This document shows, one piece after another, positions 18,737 through 27,301 of a DNA stretch of 64,000 nucleotides (within the stretch, counting starts at the first letter, position 1; each line of letters opens with the position of its first letter). The stretch comes from Caulobacter hibisci. Its GTDB lineage: Bacteria > Pseudomonadota > Alphaproteobacteria > Caulobacterales > Caulobacteraceae. The stretch covers positions 1 through 64,000 of the forward strand of contig NZ_JADWOX010000001.1 of assembly GCF_016135805.1 (NCBI RefSeq). The letters run 5' to 3'. Under the pieces are notes generated by a model. It saw only the letters and a program-made list of their open reading frames with translations. It did not search any database and was not told the DNA's origin. Made by a program: the position numbers and the translations under genes.

Positions 18737-19819
18737 ATGAAGGCGCGGAAGTACGATCTGTTCGCGAGGGCGCGGCGTCCGCGTCCGATGCGGGCGCGGG
18801 AGATCCTGGCCTATCCGGCCGAGGCCCAGCTGGTGTTCGACGCCGGAACGCCGCCGGCGCCCCGTCCGACCCGCGTCGACGAGACCGACCTGCTGGACGC
18901 CTACAGCAACGCCGTGGTCCGGGCCGTCGAAAGCGTCGGCCCCAGCGTCGTGCGCATCCACCCGATGCTGGAGGATTCGCACCTGCAGGGCGTGGGCTCG
19001 GGCTTCGTGGTGGCCGAGGGCGGCGTCCTGCTGACCAACAGCCACGTGGTGCAGGGCGCGCGCCGCTTCGTGGCCATCACCGCCGACGGCCGCAGCCTGA
19101 CGGCGCGCTGCATCGGCGACGATCCCGACACCGACCTGGCCCTGCTGAAGATCGACCAGGCCGTCGACCTGGCGCCGGTGCGGCTGGGCGATTCCAAGGC
19201 CCTGCGGCGCGGCCAGCTGGTCATCGCCATCGGCGCGCCGCTGGGCTTCGAGGCGACGGTGACCACCGGCGTGGTCTCGGCGCTGGGCCGGTCCTTGCGC
19301 GGCGAGCGCGGCCGGCTGATCGAGGACCTGATCCAGACCGACGCGGCCCTCAATCCCGGCAACAGCGGCGGACCGCTGGTGGCCTCGAACGGCGAGGTGA
19401 TCGGCGTCGCCACCGCCGTCATCGCCGGCTATCCGGGCCTGTGCTTCGCCGTGGCCGCCAACACCGCCCGCTTCGTGATCGGCGAGCTGCTGGAGCACGG
19501 CCAGGTGCGCCGCGCCTCGATCGGCGTCGTCGCCCAGCAGGCCCCGGTGCCGCCGCTGCTGGCGCGCTCGACCGGCGTCACCCAGGCCTATGCGGTGTTC
19601 GTCGCCCAGGCCGATCCGGGCGGTCCGGCCGCCAAGGCCGGGGTCAAGGCCGGCGACCTGCTGGTCAGGGCCGGCGAGCGGCCGCTGACCGGCCTGGACG
19701 ACATGCTGCGCGTGCTCGACCACGCCTGCATCGACGTGGCCACGTCCTTCGTGCTGATCCGCGAGGGGCGGCTGATGACCACGACGATCACGCCGAGACT
19801 GAGGCGCAAGGGCGGCTAG
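18737..19819 (+). CDS. HtrA/DegP-like S1C serine protease with PDZ domain, no visible export signal
   Basis: 360 residues. Trypsin-like protease domain with a complete triad: His103 (LLTNSHVVQG), Asp133 (DDPDTDLALLKI) and Ser210 (NPGNSGGPLV). A PDZ-like domain follows (about 255-350: ADPGGPAAKAGVKAGDLLVRAGERP). Unlike DegP/DegS it has neither a signal peptide nor a membrane anchor; the first 45 residues are polar and basic (MKARKYDLFARARRPRPMRA). It may therefore be cytoplasmic, or use another start or export route. It could cleave damaged or regulatory proteins. Not in an evident operon. Confidence 0.9.
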   Translation: MKARKYDLFARARRPRPMRAREILAYPAEAQLVFDAGTPPAPRPTRVDETDLLDAYSNAVVRAVESVGPSVVRIHPMLEDSHLQGVGSGFVVAEGGVLLTNSHVVQGARRFVAITADGRSLTARCIGDDPDTDLALLKIDQAVDLAPVRLGDSKALRRGQLVIAIGAPLGFEATVTTGVVSALGRSLRGERGRLIEDLIQTDAALNPGNSGGPLVASNGEVIGVATAVIAGYPGLCFAVAANTARFVIGELLEHGQVRRASIGVVAQQAPVPPLLARSTGVTQAYAVFVAQADPGGPAAKAGVKAGDLLVRAGERPLTGLDDMLRVLDHACIDVATSFVLIREGRLMTTTITPRLRRKGG

Positions 19820-19825
19820 GGACGG

Positions 19826-20779
19826 CTAGTTCACGCCGTCGGGCGTCGTCACCTTGAAGCCGCGGGCCTTCAACTGCTCCAGCACCCCGTCTTCGGCGAC
19901 CAGGCCGCGCAGCGAGAACACCGCCACCGCCTTGCCCGGCGTCTTCATCGCGTCGGCGACCGCATCGACCTGTGCGTCGGACATCTTGCGGAAGTCGTCG
20001 GCCATGCCGGGCAGGGCCATGATGCAGCGCCGGCTTTCGCGCGGGGCGTAGACAGCCGAGCGCACGTCGCCCTGCGCCCAGGCGTTGGCGGCCCGGCGCA
20101 ACGGTTCGGGACCTGCCTCGACCTCGCTGATGGCGCCCTCCAGGCAGGTCAGGCCCGCGGCCTCCGAATGCTGCTTCACCAGGCCCTTGATCATCGGCAC
20201 GGCCTTGTAGACAGCGGCTCGTCGCGCCTTGACTTTGTGCTTGCGGGCCAACCTCTCGATCGTGCGGTCGGGCTCGGAGCTGGTCAGGCCGCTCGTCTTG
20301 CGCGAGGCGCCCAGCAGCATCAGTCCCGCCCCGAGCGGCTTCCAGTCCTTCCAGTCGTCGTCGGTGCGGCCCGTTGCCGCCCAGGCCCTGGCCATGCGCG
20401 GAGCCAGGTCCGGCGCGACCTCGTCGAGCGGCCGGTCGGCCTTCAGCTTGCCGCGCATCGACAGCAAGGCCGGCAGGTCTGTCACCCCCGCCTTGGCGAT
20501 GGCGGGGGTCAGCAGAACGAAGGCGCCGTCGAGCCGCCGCTCGAGCACCGAGGTGTCCCAGGTCATGCCCTTGGGAACCGCGCCGTGTATGCCCATGATG
20601 TAGATCGTGGTGTCGCCGTCGCTGACCTTCCACCAGGCCGGGCCGGGCAGCTTGGCGTTGACCACCAGTTCCTCGACGACATTGGCCTCGGGATCGTCGA
20701 TGGCCGGGGCTTGCGCCTGGGCTGTGAAGGGCGCGGCCAGCGCCGTCAGGCCGGCCAAGGCCAGGATCAGTCTTCGCAC
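19826..20779 (-). CDS. TraB/GumN family secreted protein (2)
   Basis: 317 residues from the GTG at 20779, which has GGGGGA six bases upstream. Signal peptide about 1-23 (ending TAQAQ). The N-terminal GumN/TraB signature is present: PAWWKVSDGDTTIYIMGIHG, including the conserved histidine of the GxxH motif. The C-terminal end VAVFSLRGLVAEDGVLEQL is also family-like. TraB/GumN proteins have a metalloprotease-like (Tiki-type) fold, but bacterial function is largely undefined. Its paralogue lies 38 nt upstream on the same strand. Confidence 0.82.
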   Translation of the reverse strand: MRRLILALAGLTALAAPFTAQAQAPAIDDPEANVVEELVVNAKLPGPAWWKVSDGDTTIYIMGIHGAVPKGMTWDTSVLERRLDGAFVLLTPAIAKAGVTDLPALLSMRGKLKADRPLDEVAPDLAPRMARAWAATGRTDDDWKDWKPLGAGLMLLGASRKTSGLTSSEPDRTIERLARKHKVKARRAAVYKAVPMIKGLVKQHSEAAGLTCLEGAISEVEAGPEPLRRAANAWAQGDVRSAVYAPRESRRCIMALPGMADDFRKMSDAQVDAVADAMKTPGKAVAVFSLRGLVAEDGVLEQLKARGFKVTTPDGVN

Positions 20780-20817
20780 GGATGTTCCCCCTTGTTGGCC
20801 GTCGGGTCCGCCCGCCG

Positions 20818-21822
20818 TCACTCGTCCGGCGTGGAAACCTTCAGGCCCTTGGCCCGCAGCTGGTCGAGGACGCCGTCCTGCGCCAGCAGCGACCGCAGTT
20901 CGATGACGGCGACGGATTTTCCCGGCTTCTTCAGGGCCGACTCGATGGCTTTCACCGCATCGTCGCGGCCGTCGCGCAGCTCGCGGGCGATCGAGGGGGT
21001 CGAGGCCAGGCAGCGCTGGAAGCCGCGATCGGCCGAGACCACGGCCCGCACGTCGCCGGTCGCCCAGCGCTCGGCGATCTGCTTGACCCCGCCCTGGCCG
21101 CTCTCGGCCTCGCGCAGGCCCGCGTCGAGGCAAAGCTCCTGCAAGGGCTGGGGCAGCGAGCCCAGGGCCTTGATGGCGTCCACCAGGCTGTAGCCGGAAA
21201 GGTTCTGGATGCGCGGCCGCTTGTCCTGCGGCAGTTCCTTGGCCATGTCGCGGATCTCGTCGGTGACGCTTTTGGAGATCGACAGGCTGCCGCCCGGCGC
21301 CTTGGCCAGCATGAAGCCGGCGAAGGCGGGCTTGACCTTGTCGTAGTCGGAGCCGGCTTTGGTCGCGGCCAGGCGCGCGTCCAATCGTGCGCGCAGTTCG
21401 GGCGGCAGGGTCTCGCGCATCGGCTGCTCGGACAGGAAATAGCTTCGGCCGCCCATCACCAGGGCGATCATGCGGACGACGCTGATATCGGCCTCCTGGC
21501 CCATGATCAGCCGGTCGGCGCCTTCCAGTCGGCGCTTGATGACAGAGTCGTCGTAGGTCAGGCCCGACGGGGTCAGGCCCGGAGCGCCCAGCACGTAGAT
21601 CGTGGTGTCGGCGTCGCTGACCTTCCACCAGGCCGGCCCGGGCAGGCGGGCGTTGACGATCAGCTCCTCGACGAGGTTCTCCTGGGGATCGACCCTTTGC
21701 AGCGTGATCGGCCCGGAGGCGTCGACCGCCTGCTGGGCCAGGACGGGTCCGGCGCAGAGCGCCAGCAGAAAACCCGCGACGGCAGGAACGAGGGCGAGGG
21801 TGGGGGCGACGCGCTGGATCAC
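20818..21822 (-). CDS. TraB/GumN family secreted protein (1)
   Basis: 334 residues from the GTG at 21822; a signal peptide follows (about 1-29, ending GPVLAQQ). Tandem paralogue of the next gene: PAWWKVSDADTTIYVLGAPG corresponds to PAWWKVSDGDTTIYIMGIHG, and VAVIELRSLLAQDGVLDQL to VAVFSLRGLVAEDGVLEQL. The family histidine of the GxxH motif is replaced here by Pro, so a metal-dependent activity is probably lost in this copy. Start codon confidence is moderate. Confidence 0.8.
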   Translation of the reverse strand: MIQRVAPTLALVPAVAGFLLALCAGPVLAQQAVDASGPITLQRVDPQENLVEELIVNARLPGPAWWKVSDADTTIYVLGAPGLTPSGLTYDDSVIKRRLEGADRLIMGQEADISVVRMIALVMGGRSYFLSEQPMRETLPPELRARLDARLAATKAGSDYDKVKPAFAGFMLAKAPGGSLSISKSVTDEIRDMAKELPQDKRPRIQNLSGYSLVDAIKALGSLPQPLQELCLDAGLREAESGQGGVKQIAERWATGDVRAVVSADRGFQRCLASTPSIARELRDGRDDAVKAIESALKKPGKSVAVIELRSLLAQDGVLDQLRAKGLKVSTPDE

Positions 21823-21951
21823 TATCTCTCGTCCTCGGCTTGTTCGGAATCGTTCTAGAATGGCGGTTCCTTGCAAGCTGAACCGTTCTCAACCGGGGCG
21901 GTCAAATTAAGTCGCCGCAATGCAGGCCCGTCCTGCGCCGAAAGTCCGTCC

Positions 21952-23910
21952 ATGCCGATCCGCCGCCTGCCGCCCGAGACCGTCAACCGCATCGCCGCCG
22001 GCGAGGTGGTCGAGCGGCCCGCGAGCGCCATCAAGGAGCTGGTCGACAACGCCATCGACGCCGGCGCGACCCGCATCGAGGTGGAGGCCCACGGCGGCGG
22101 CCTGACCCGGATCCTGGTCGCCGACGACGGCTGCGGCATGAGCGCCGAGGAACTCCCCGTCGCCATCGAGCGCCACGCGACTTCCAAGCTCGCCCCCGAC
22201 GACGAGGGCCTGTGGGACCTGCTGCGCATCCACACCATGGGCTTCCGGGGCGAGGCCCTGCCGTCGATCGGCTCGGTGGCGCGGTTGCAGATCAGCTCGC
22301 GCGCCAAGGGCCAGCGCGAGGCCTGGTCGATCCTGGTCGAGGGCGGCCGCGTCGACGACGTCGCCCCCGCCGCCTTCGCCGGCGACAACGGCACGCGCAT
22401 CGAAGTGCGCGACCTGTTCTACGCCACGCCCGCGCGGCTGAAGTTCATGAAGTCGGAACGCGCCGAGGCCCAGGCGATCACCGAGGAACTGAAGCGCCAG
22501 GCCATGGCCCACGAGTCGGTGGGCTTTTCCCTCGACATCGACGGCCGCCGCATCCTGCGCCTGCCGCCCGAGCATCCGGGGCCGCAGGGGCGTCTGGCGC
22601 GCCTGGCCGCGGTGCTGGGCCGCGACTTTCAGGACAATGCGCTGGAGATCGACCAGACCCGCGACGGCGTGCGGCTGTCGGGCTTTGCCGGCCTGCCGAC
22701 CTACAACCGCGGCAACGCCGCCCACCAGTACCTGTTCGTCAACGGCCGGCCGGTGCGCGACCGGCTGCTGCAAGGCGCCCTGCGCGCGGCCTATGCAGAC
22801 TTTCTCGCGCGGGACCGCCATCCGAGCGCGGCGCTGTACGTGACGCTCGACACCTCGGAGGTCGACGTCAACGTGCACCCGGCCAAGGCCGAGGTGCGTT
22901 TCCGAGATCCGGCCCTTGTGCGCGGCCTGATCGTCGGGGCCCTGCGCCACGCCCTGGCCGGGGCCGGTCACCGGGCCTCGACCACCACGGCCGCCCAGGC
23001 CCTGGACAGCATCCGCGCGCAGAACGTCTATCCGGGCTACCAGCCCAATTCCTATCAGGGAGGCCCTTCGCCGGCCGGCTTCTCGGCCTGGCGCGAGGGC
23101 GGCTGGACGCCGCCGACGCAGCGGCCGATGGACTTGCCGGGGCTGTCGGATGTCTCGGCCCGCCACGAGGCGCGGCCGGAGGAGGCCTACCAGACGCTGG
23201 GCGGTGGTTTTGCGGGCGGCGGCGTGGCCGAGGCGGTGCGCGAGGCGGCCTATGGCGGCTACGACGCCCCGCCGTCGGTGGCCTATCCCTCGCAGGATTA
23301 CGTTCAGAGCCAGCCCTTCGACCCGATCGACTTCCCGCTCGGCGCGGCCCGGGCCCAGGTGCACGAGACCTACATCGTCGCCCAGACCCGCGACGGCGTC
23401 GTCATCGTCGACCAACACGCCGCCCATGAGCGTCTGGTCTATGAGCGGATGAAGCACGAGATGGAGGCCGGCGGCGTCGCTCGCCAGACCTTGCTGCTGC
23501 CCGAGGTGGTCGAGCTGGACCCGGCTGAGGCCGAGCGCGTCGTGGCGCGGGCCGAGGAACTTTCCTCGCTTGGTCTGGTCCTGGAGAGCTTCGGTCCCGG
23601 CGCGGTGCTGGTGCGCGAGACGCCGGCCCTGCTGGGCAAGGCCGATGCGGCCGGCCTGGTGCGCGACATCGCCGACGACCTGGCCGAGAATGGCCAGGCC
23701 CTGGCCCTGAAGGAGCGGTTGGAGGAGGTCTGCTCGACCATGGCCTGCCACGGCAGCGTCCGCGCCGGTCGCCGCCTCAACGCCGCCGAGATGAACGCCC
23801 TGCTGCGCGAGATGGAGGCCACGCCCCATTCGGGCCAGTGCAACCACGGCCGCCCGACCTATGTGGAGCTGAAGCTCTCGGACATCGAGAAGCTGTTCGG
23901 GCGGCGATAG
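21952..23910 (+). CDS. mutL: DNA mismatch repair protein MutL, endonuclease type
   Basis: 652 residues; start at 21952 matches the universal [21 protein letters not shown]-terminus. GHKL ATPase with Glu29 ([13 protein letters not shown]) and [10 protein letters not shown]. The C-terminal domain carries [12 protein letters not shown], which fits the endonuclease motif DQHA-X2-E-X4-E, plus ACHGSVRAG and CNHGRPT. This is therefore a nicking MutL as found in bacteria without MutH, unlike the E. coli protein. It links MutS mismatch recognition to strand incision. The linker (about 350-480) is low in complexity and rich in Gly/Pro/Tyr, as is normal. Confidence 0.97.
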   Translation: MPIRRLPPETVNRIAAGEVVERPASAIKELVDNAIDAGATRIEVEAHGGGLTRILVADDGCGMSAEELPVAIERHATSKLAPDDEGLWDLLRIHTMGFRGEALPSIGSVARLQISSRAKGQREAWSILVEGGRVDDVAPAAFAGDNGTRIEVRDLFYATPARLKFMKSERAEAQAITEELKRQAMAHESVGFSLDIDGRRILRLPPEHPGPQGRLARLAAVLGRDFQDNALEIDQTRDGVRLSGFAGLPTYNRGNAAHQYLFVNGRPVRDRLLQGALRAAYADFLARDRHPSAALYVTLDTSEVDVNVHPAKAEVRFRDPALVRGLIVGALRHALAGAGHRASTTTAAQALDSIRAQNVYPGYQPNSYQGGPSPAGFSAWREGGWTPPTQRPMDLPGLSDVSARHEARPEEAYQTLGGGFAGGGVAEAVREAAYGGYDAPPSVAYPSQDYVQSQPFDPIDFPLGAARAQVHETYIVAQTRDGVVIVDQHAAHERLVYERMKHEMEAGGVARQTLLLPEVVELDPAEAERVVARAEELSSLGLVLESFGPGAVLVRETPALLGKADAAGLVRDIADDLAENGQALALKERLEEVCSTMACHGSVRAGRRLNAAEMNALLREMEATPHSGQCNHGRPTYVELKLSDIEKLFGRR

Positions 23911-23914
23911 TCTT

Positions 23915-24076
23915 CCTTCTCCCCTTGCGGGAGAAGGTGGCGGCGAAGCCGTCGGATGAGGGGTCTCTCAGATATCTGACGCCTCGCCCAACCGTTCCGC
24001 CGTCGCGGCTGACGGGGCTTTCGACCCCTCACCCGACCCGCTTCGCGGGCCACCCTCTCCCGCAAGGGGAGAGGGA
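23915..24076. repeat. Intergenic composite palindromic element, family B (copy 2)
   Basis: Same outer hairpin arms (CTCCCCTTGCGGGAGAAGG and CTCTCCCGCAAGGGGAGAGG) and inner GTCGGATGAGGGGTC/GACCCCTCACCCGAC modules as the copy near 12.9 kb. Lies exactly between the 3' ends of mutL and the convergent EAL-like gene. Confidence 0.87.
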
Positions 24077-24077
24077 T

Positions 24078-25295
24078 CTAGGCTGCGTGAGGATCCAGCG
24101 ACTGCACGTCGTGCCAGTCGTGCAGGGGCAGCATTGGCCGAGCGAAGGGCGACACGGCGGCGGGGGCGTGGAGGAGGTCGGTGACTTCCGGCCCGGTGAC
24201 GAACGGCACCTCGTGGTCGACGCAGGCCAGCAGTTCGCGGCGGCGGGCGACGCCGGTGACGCCTTGCCAGATGCGCTTGCGGCGGTAGGCCGGGCTCTCG
24301 CGCATGAAGCGGTCGATAGCCGCCAGCCGCTCGCTTTCCGTCGACTCGGGCAGGTCGAGGGTGACGCTGCTGGCGAAGTCGGGCGGCAGGTCCTCGACCC
24401 GGAACGCCGGATCGCGCACCCGCAGGTCCAGCCGCGAGACGTAGGGGTCCAGGAACGACTTGATCTGCGACAGGGCCGAGAACGACGGCACGCGCGGGGT
24501 GTCATAGATGCCGGCCGCCAGGCGGCCGCGCGCCGAGCTCGGCAGGGCAGCCAGGGCCGTCGCCAGGACGTTGCGGCCGCTGGGCTTGACCAGGCTGGAG
24601 AAGCAGACCGGCAGGAAGATCACGCCGGCTTCGTCGGCCTTCAGCAGGCTGGGGATCGCCGCCAGGGCCGCGGAGTCGGCGTCCTCGGCCTCGGCGCGGA
24701 TCTCCTGGTCGAAGGTCCGGCGCTCGACCAGGCCATGGACGACGACGCTGCCGACGAACAGCTCGCGTTGCAGGTGGTAGACGCCGCGAAAGCCCAGCGG
24801 GCCGGTCGGTTCGGGGCGCGAGACGATCTTGGGCAGGGCCTCCATCGGCGGTTCGCCGGCCACCGGTCCGCCCGGCGGGGCCAGGGAGACGACGCCGTCG
24901 GGCGTGACCCGGCAGACCCGGCCCAGGCCGTCGGGATAGACGTCCTGCGCGATCAGGGCGCGCACGGCTTCCAGCGACATGCCGCCAAAGCGCATGACCT
25001 CGGCCTGGTCGCCCTCGACCAGCAGCAGGCTGACCTGGCCGTCGCCCTCGACGCCGAACAGCTTGCGCTGCATGTCGCGGGCCATGGCCTGAAGTTCGCG
25101 CGCGTCGAGCCGCGTGGCGCGGGGATCGGCCAGGACGAAGGTGAACGGCGCCACCAGGCCGTAGCGACGTGGATGCAGCCAGGTCGTTTCGAGGTAGGCC
25201 CCGGCCACCTTGGCCACGAGGGCGGCCATGGCGTCGGTGTCGGCGAACCGGAGGTCCTCCCCGACGAAGATCTTCAAGCATGCGACTGCGGTCAT
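24078..25295 (-). CDS. Unknown protein, degenerate EAL-like barrel (paralogue 1 of 3)
   Basis: 405 residues from the ATG at 25295, which aligns with the MTAIACL start of its two paralogues. Two parts: an N-terminal ~115-residue domain (PRRYGLVAPFTFVLADPRAT, LVEGDQAEVMRFGGMS) and, after a Gly/Pro linker, a C-terminal ~230-residue domain whose motif order follows EAL phosphodiesterases: VYHLQRELFVG, FLPVCFSSL, RLAAGIYDTPRVPS (place of the EITE strand), YVSRLDLRVRDPAF, and FVTGPEVTDLL (place of the QG-Y end strand). The acidic metal ligands of EAL enzymes are absent, so no cyclic-di-GMP hydrolysis is expected. The EAL relation is my inference. Cytoplasmic. Confidence 0.7.
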   Translation of the reverse strand: MTAVACLKIFVGEDLRFADTDAMAALVAKVAGAYLETTWLHPRRYGLVAPFTFVLADPRATRLDARELQAMARDMQRKLFGVEGDGQVSLLLVEGDQAEVMRFGGMSLEAVRALIAQDVYPDGLGRVCRVTPDGVVSLAPPGGPVAGEPPMEALPKIVSRPEPTGPLGFRGVYHLQRELFVGSVVVHGLVERRTFDQEIRAEAEDADSAALAAIPSLLKADEAGVIFLPVCFSSLVKPSGRNVLATALAALPSSARGRLAAGIYDTPRVPSFSALSQIKSFLDPYVSRLDLRVRDPAFRVEDLPPDFASSVTLDLPESTESERLAAIDRFMRESPAYRRKRIWQGVTGVARRRELLACVDHEVPFVTGPEVTDLLHAPAAVSPFARPMLPLHDWHDVQSLDPHAA

Positions 25296-25434
25296 GCCCG
25301 CCACGATCGAGGGTAGAGGTTACCGGCCGGCGCCCGCGCGCCGCGACCCGACGTCGCACGCCGTTCGCCCAGCGCTCCTTCCGGGCCGAAACGGCGCCGG
25401 AGACCCGGGCGTTAGGAGGGGGAAGGAGATCCCC

Positions 25435-25839
25435 ATGCAAGTTCATCGCGGCCGGCTGATCGACCATGTCCACCTGCGCGCCAGGGACCTGGAGGCGACC
25501 AAGGGCTTCTACCGGGCGGTGCTGGACGCGATCGGCGTTCCCTACGAGGAGACCGGCGATCACCTGTCGGCCGACGAGCTGTGGGTCGACGCCGGAGAGC
25601 CCGCGACGCACATCCACCTGGCTTTCATGGCGGCCGATCGCGAGACCGTGGAGCGCTTCCACGCGGCCGGGCTGGCGGCCGGCGGGCGCGACAACGGCGG
25701 GCCGGGCGAGCGGCCCTATCACCCCGGCTACTATGCCGCCTTCCTGTGGGACCCTGACGGCAACAACATCGAGGCGGTGTTCCACGGCCCGGCCGAGCGC
25801 TCGGCGCAGAGCGTGGTGTTCACGTTCGCGGCGCCTTAG
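25435..25839 (+). CDS. VOC family protein (glyoxalase superfamily)
   Basis: 134 residues; start preceded by AAGGAG. Single VOC module: LIDHVHLRARDLEATKGFYR with the first metal His, HIHLAFMA with the second, and DPDGNNIEAVFHG with the terminal Glu. Resembles the VOC gene at 15.6 kb in overall plan (GGRDNGGPGERPYHPGYYAAF). Lies divergently from EAL-like paralogue 1 and convergent with paralogue 2. Substrate unknown. Confidence 0.87.
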   Translation: MQVHRGRLIDHVHLRARDLEATKGFYRAVLDAIGVPYEETGDHLSADELWVDAGEPATHIHLAFMAADRETVERFHAAGLAAGGRDNGGPGERPYHPGYYAAFLWDPDGNNIEAVFHGPAERSAQSVVFTFAAP

Positions 25840-25880
25840 GCGAGACGCGCATGCAATCGCGCCCTCCCAGATCCGAGTTT

Positions 25881-25974
25881 CCCCGCGAAGGCGGGGATCC
25901 AAGCTGGCTTTCAGGACGAGGCGCGGCCGTGAGTCATCTTCAGACTCGGCTTGGATCCCCGCCTTCGCGGGGAT
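25881..25974. repeat. Intergenic composite palindromic element, family C (copy 2)
   Basis: Left hairpin CCCCGCGAAGGCGGGGATCC and right hairpin GGATCCCCGCCTTCGCGGGG are inverted copies with about 50 bases between them. Matches the copy near 18.5 kb. Located between convergent genes. Confidence 0.87.
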
Positions 25975-26017
25975 GCTCGGTGAAAAATCGGCTCAACTTT
26001 TTAACGGTCAATCCGCG

Positions 26018-27220
26018 CTAAGCCGCGTCGGCGGTCGCCGACGTCCAGCCGTAGAGCGGCAGCTGGCCCTTGGCGTAGGGGGCGACGGCGGCCGGGGACT
26101 CCAGCAGGTCGGTGACCATCGGGCCGCTGACGAAGGGCGCGCCCAGGTCCAGGGCCGTGGCCAGTTCGCGCGGGCTGCGCAGGTCGCTGACGCCCTGCCA
26201 GACCTGCCGGCGGCGATAGGCCGGGGCGTCCTTGAGGAAGCGGCTGATGGCGGCCACGCGGCTGGCCTCGACCTCGCCTTCCGGGTTGAAGGTGATGCTC
26301 GCGGCCAGGCCCGGCGGCAGGTCCTCGATCTGGAAGGCCGGGTCGCTGACCCGCAGGTCCAGCCGGCTGAAATAGGGATCCAGGAAAGCCTTCAGCTGGC
26401 CCAGGGCCACGAAGGACGGCGCGCGGGGCACGCCGTAGACGCCCGCCGCCAGCCGCCCGCGCAGGTCGCGGGGCAGGGCGCGCAGGCAGCGTTCGAGCTC
26501 GGCGCGCAGAGCGGGCTTCAGCACGGCCGAGAAGCTGATCGGCAGGTAGGCGACGCCGGTGTTGGGGCCGATCGCGGCGATGGCGGTCTTCAGGATCGCC
26601 AGGTCGTGCGGCGTGCGCAGGCCGTCGACATAGGTCTCGTAGGCCTTGCCCATCGTGCCGGGCTCGCGCCAGACCGCGACATTGCCGACGAACAGCTGGC
26701 GGCCGGAATGGTAGACGCCGCGCCAGGTGGTGCGGGCCGGCGGCGGGCGGGGGCACAGGCGGCTCAGCGCCTCCATGCTGGGCGTGCCGGCGACCGGTCC
26801 GCCCATCGGCATGACCGAACGCACCTCGCGCGGGGTGATGCGGCAGACGCGGCCGGCCAGGGAGGCGTCCTCCTCGCCGGCCAGCAGCAGGGTCAGTTGG
26901 CGGGCGGGCAGGCCGGCGAAGCGCATCACCTCGTGCTGGTCGCCCTCGAACATCAGCATGACGATCTCGCCGGTGTCGTCGTCGCCGAACAGCTTGTGTT
27001 GCAGCGCCCGGGCCAGGGCCTGCAACTCGCGGGCGTCCAGCCGCGTGGCGCGGGGATCGGCCAGCACGAACGAGAACGGCGCGACCTGGCCGTGCCGGCG
27101 GGGCGCGGTCCAGGCGGTCTTCAGGTAGTCGCAAGCGACCTTGGCCACCAGGGCGGCGTTGCGCTCGGTGTCGGCGGGGTCTTCGCCGGCGAAGACTTTC
27201 AGGCAGGCGATGGCGGTCAT
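26018..27220 (-). CDS. Unknown protein, degenerate EAL-like barrel (paralogue 2 of 3)
   Basis: 400 residues beginning MTAIACLKVFAGED. Same two-part layout as paralogue 1: N-terminal PRRHGQVAPFSFVLADPRAT and FEGDQHEVMRFAGLP, then GVYHSGRQLFVGN, YLPISFSAVLKP, RLAAGVYGVPRAPS, YFSRLDLRVSDPAF and FVSGPMVTDLL. The glutamates and aspartates needed for catalysis in EAL domains are missing. Closest to paralogue 1 (for example LADPRATRLDARELQA is shared). No signal peptide or membrane segment. Function unknown; a nucleotide-binding or scaffold role is speculative. Confidence 0.7.
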   Translation of the reverse strand: MTAIACLKVFAGEDPADTERNAALVAKVACDYLKTAWTAPRRHGQVAPFSFVLADPRATRLDARELQALARALQHKLFGDDDTGEIVMLMFEGDQHEVMRFAGLPARQLTLLLAGEEDASLAGRVCRITPREVRSVMPMGGPVAGTPSMEALSRLCPRPPPARTTWRGVYHSGRQLFVGNVAVWREPGTMGKAYETYVDGLRTPHDLAILKTAIAAIGPNTGVAYLPISFSAVLKPALRAELERCLRALPRDLRGRLAAGVYGVPRAPSFVALGQLKAFLDPYFSRLDLRVSDPAFQIEDLPPGLAASITFNPEGEVEASRVAAISRFLKDAPAYRRRQVWQGVSDLRSPRELATALDLGAPFVSGPMVTDLLESPAAVAPYAKGQLPLYGWTSATADAA

Positions 27221-27301
27221 GACGCCAAGGTTGCGCGCTATCGGTTAGCGCGCGTTATAGGCCGGCTGCGACCCAGCGTCGCGAACGCCGGTTTCTGAAC
27301 G

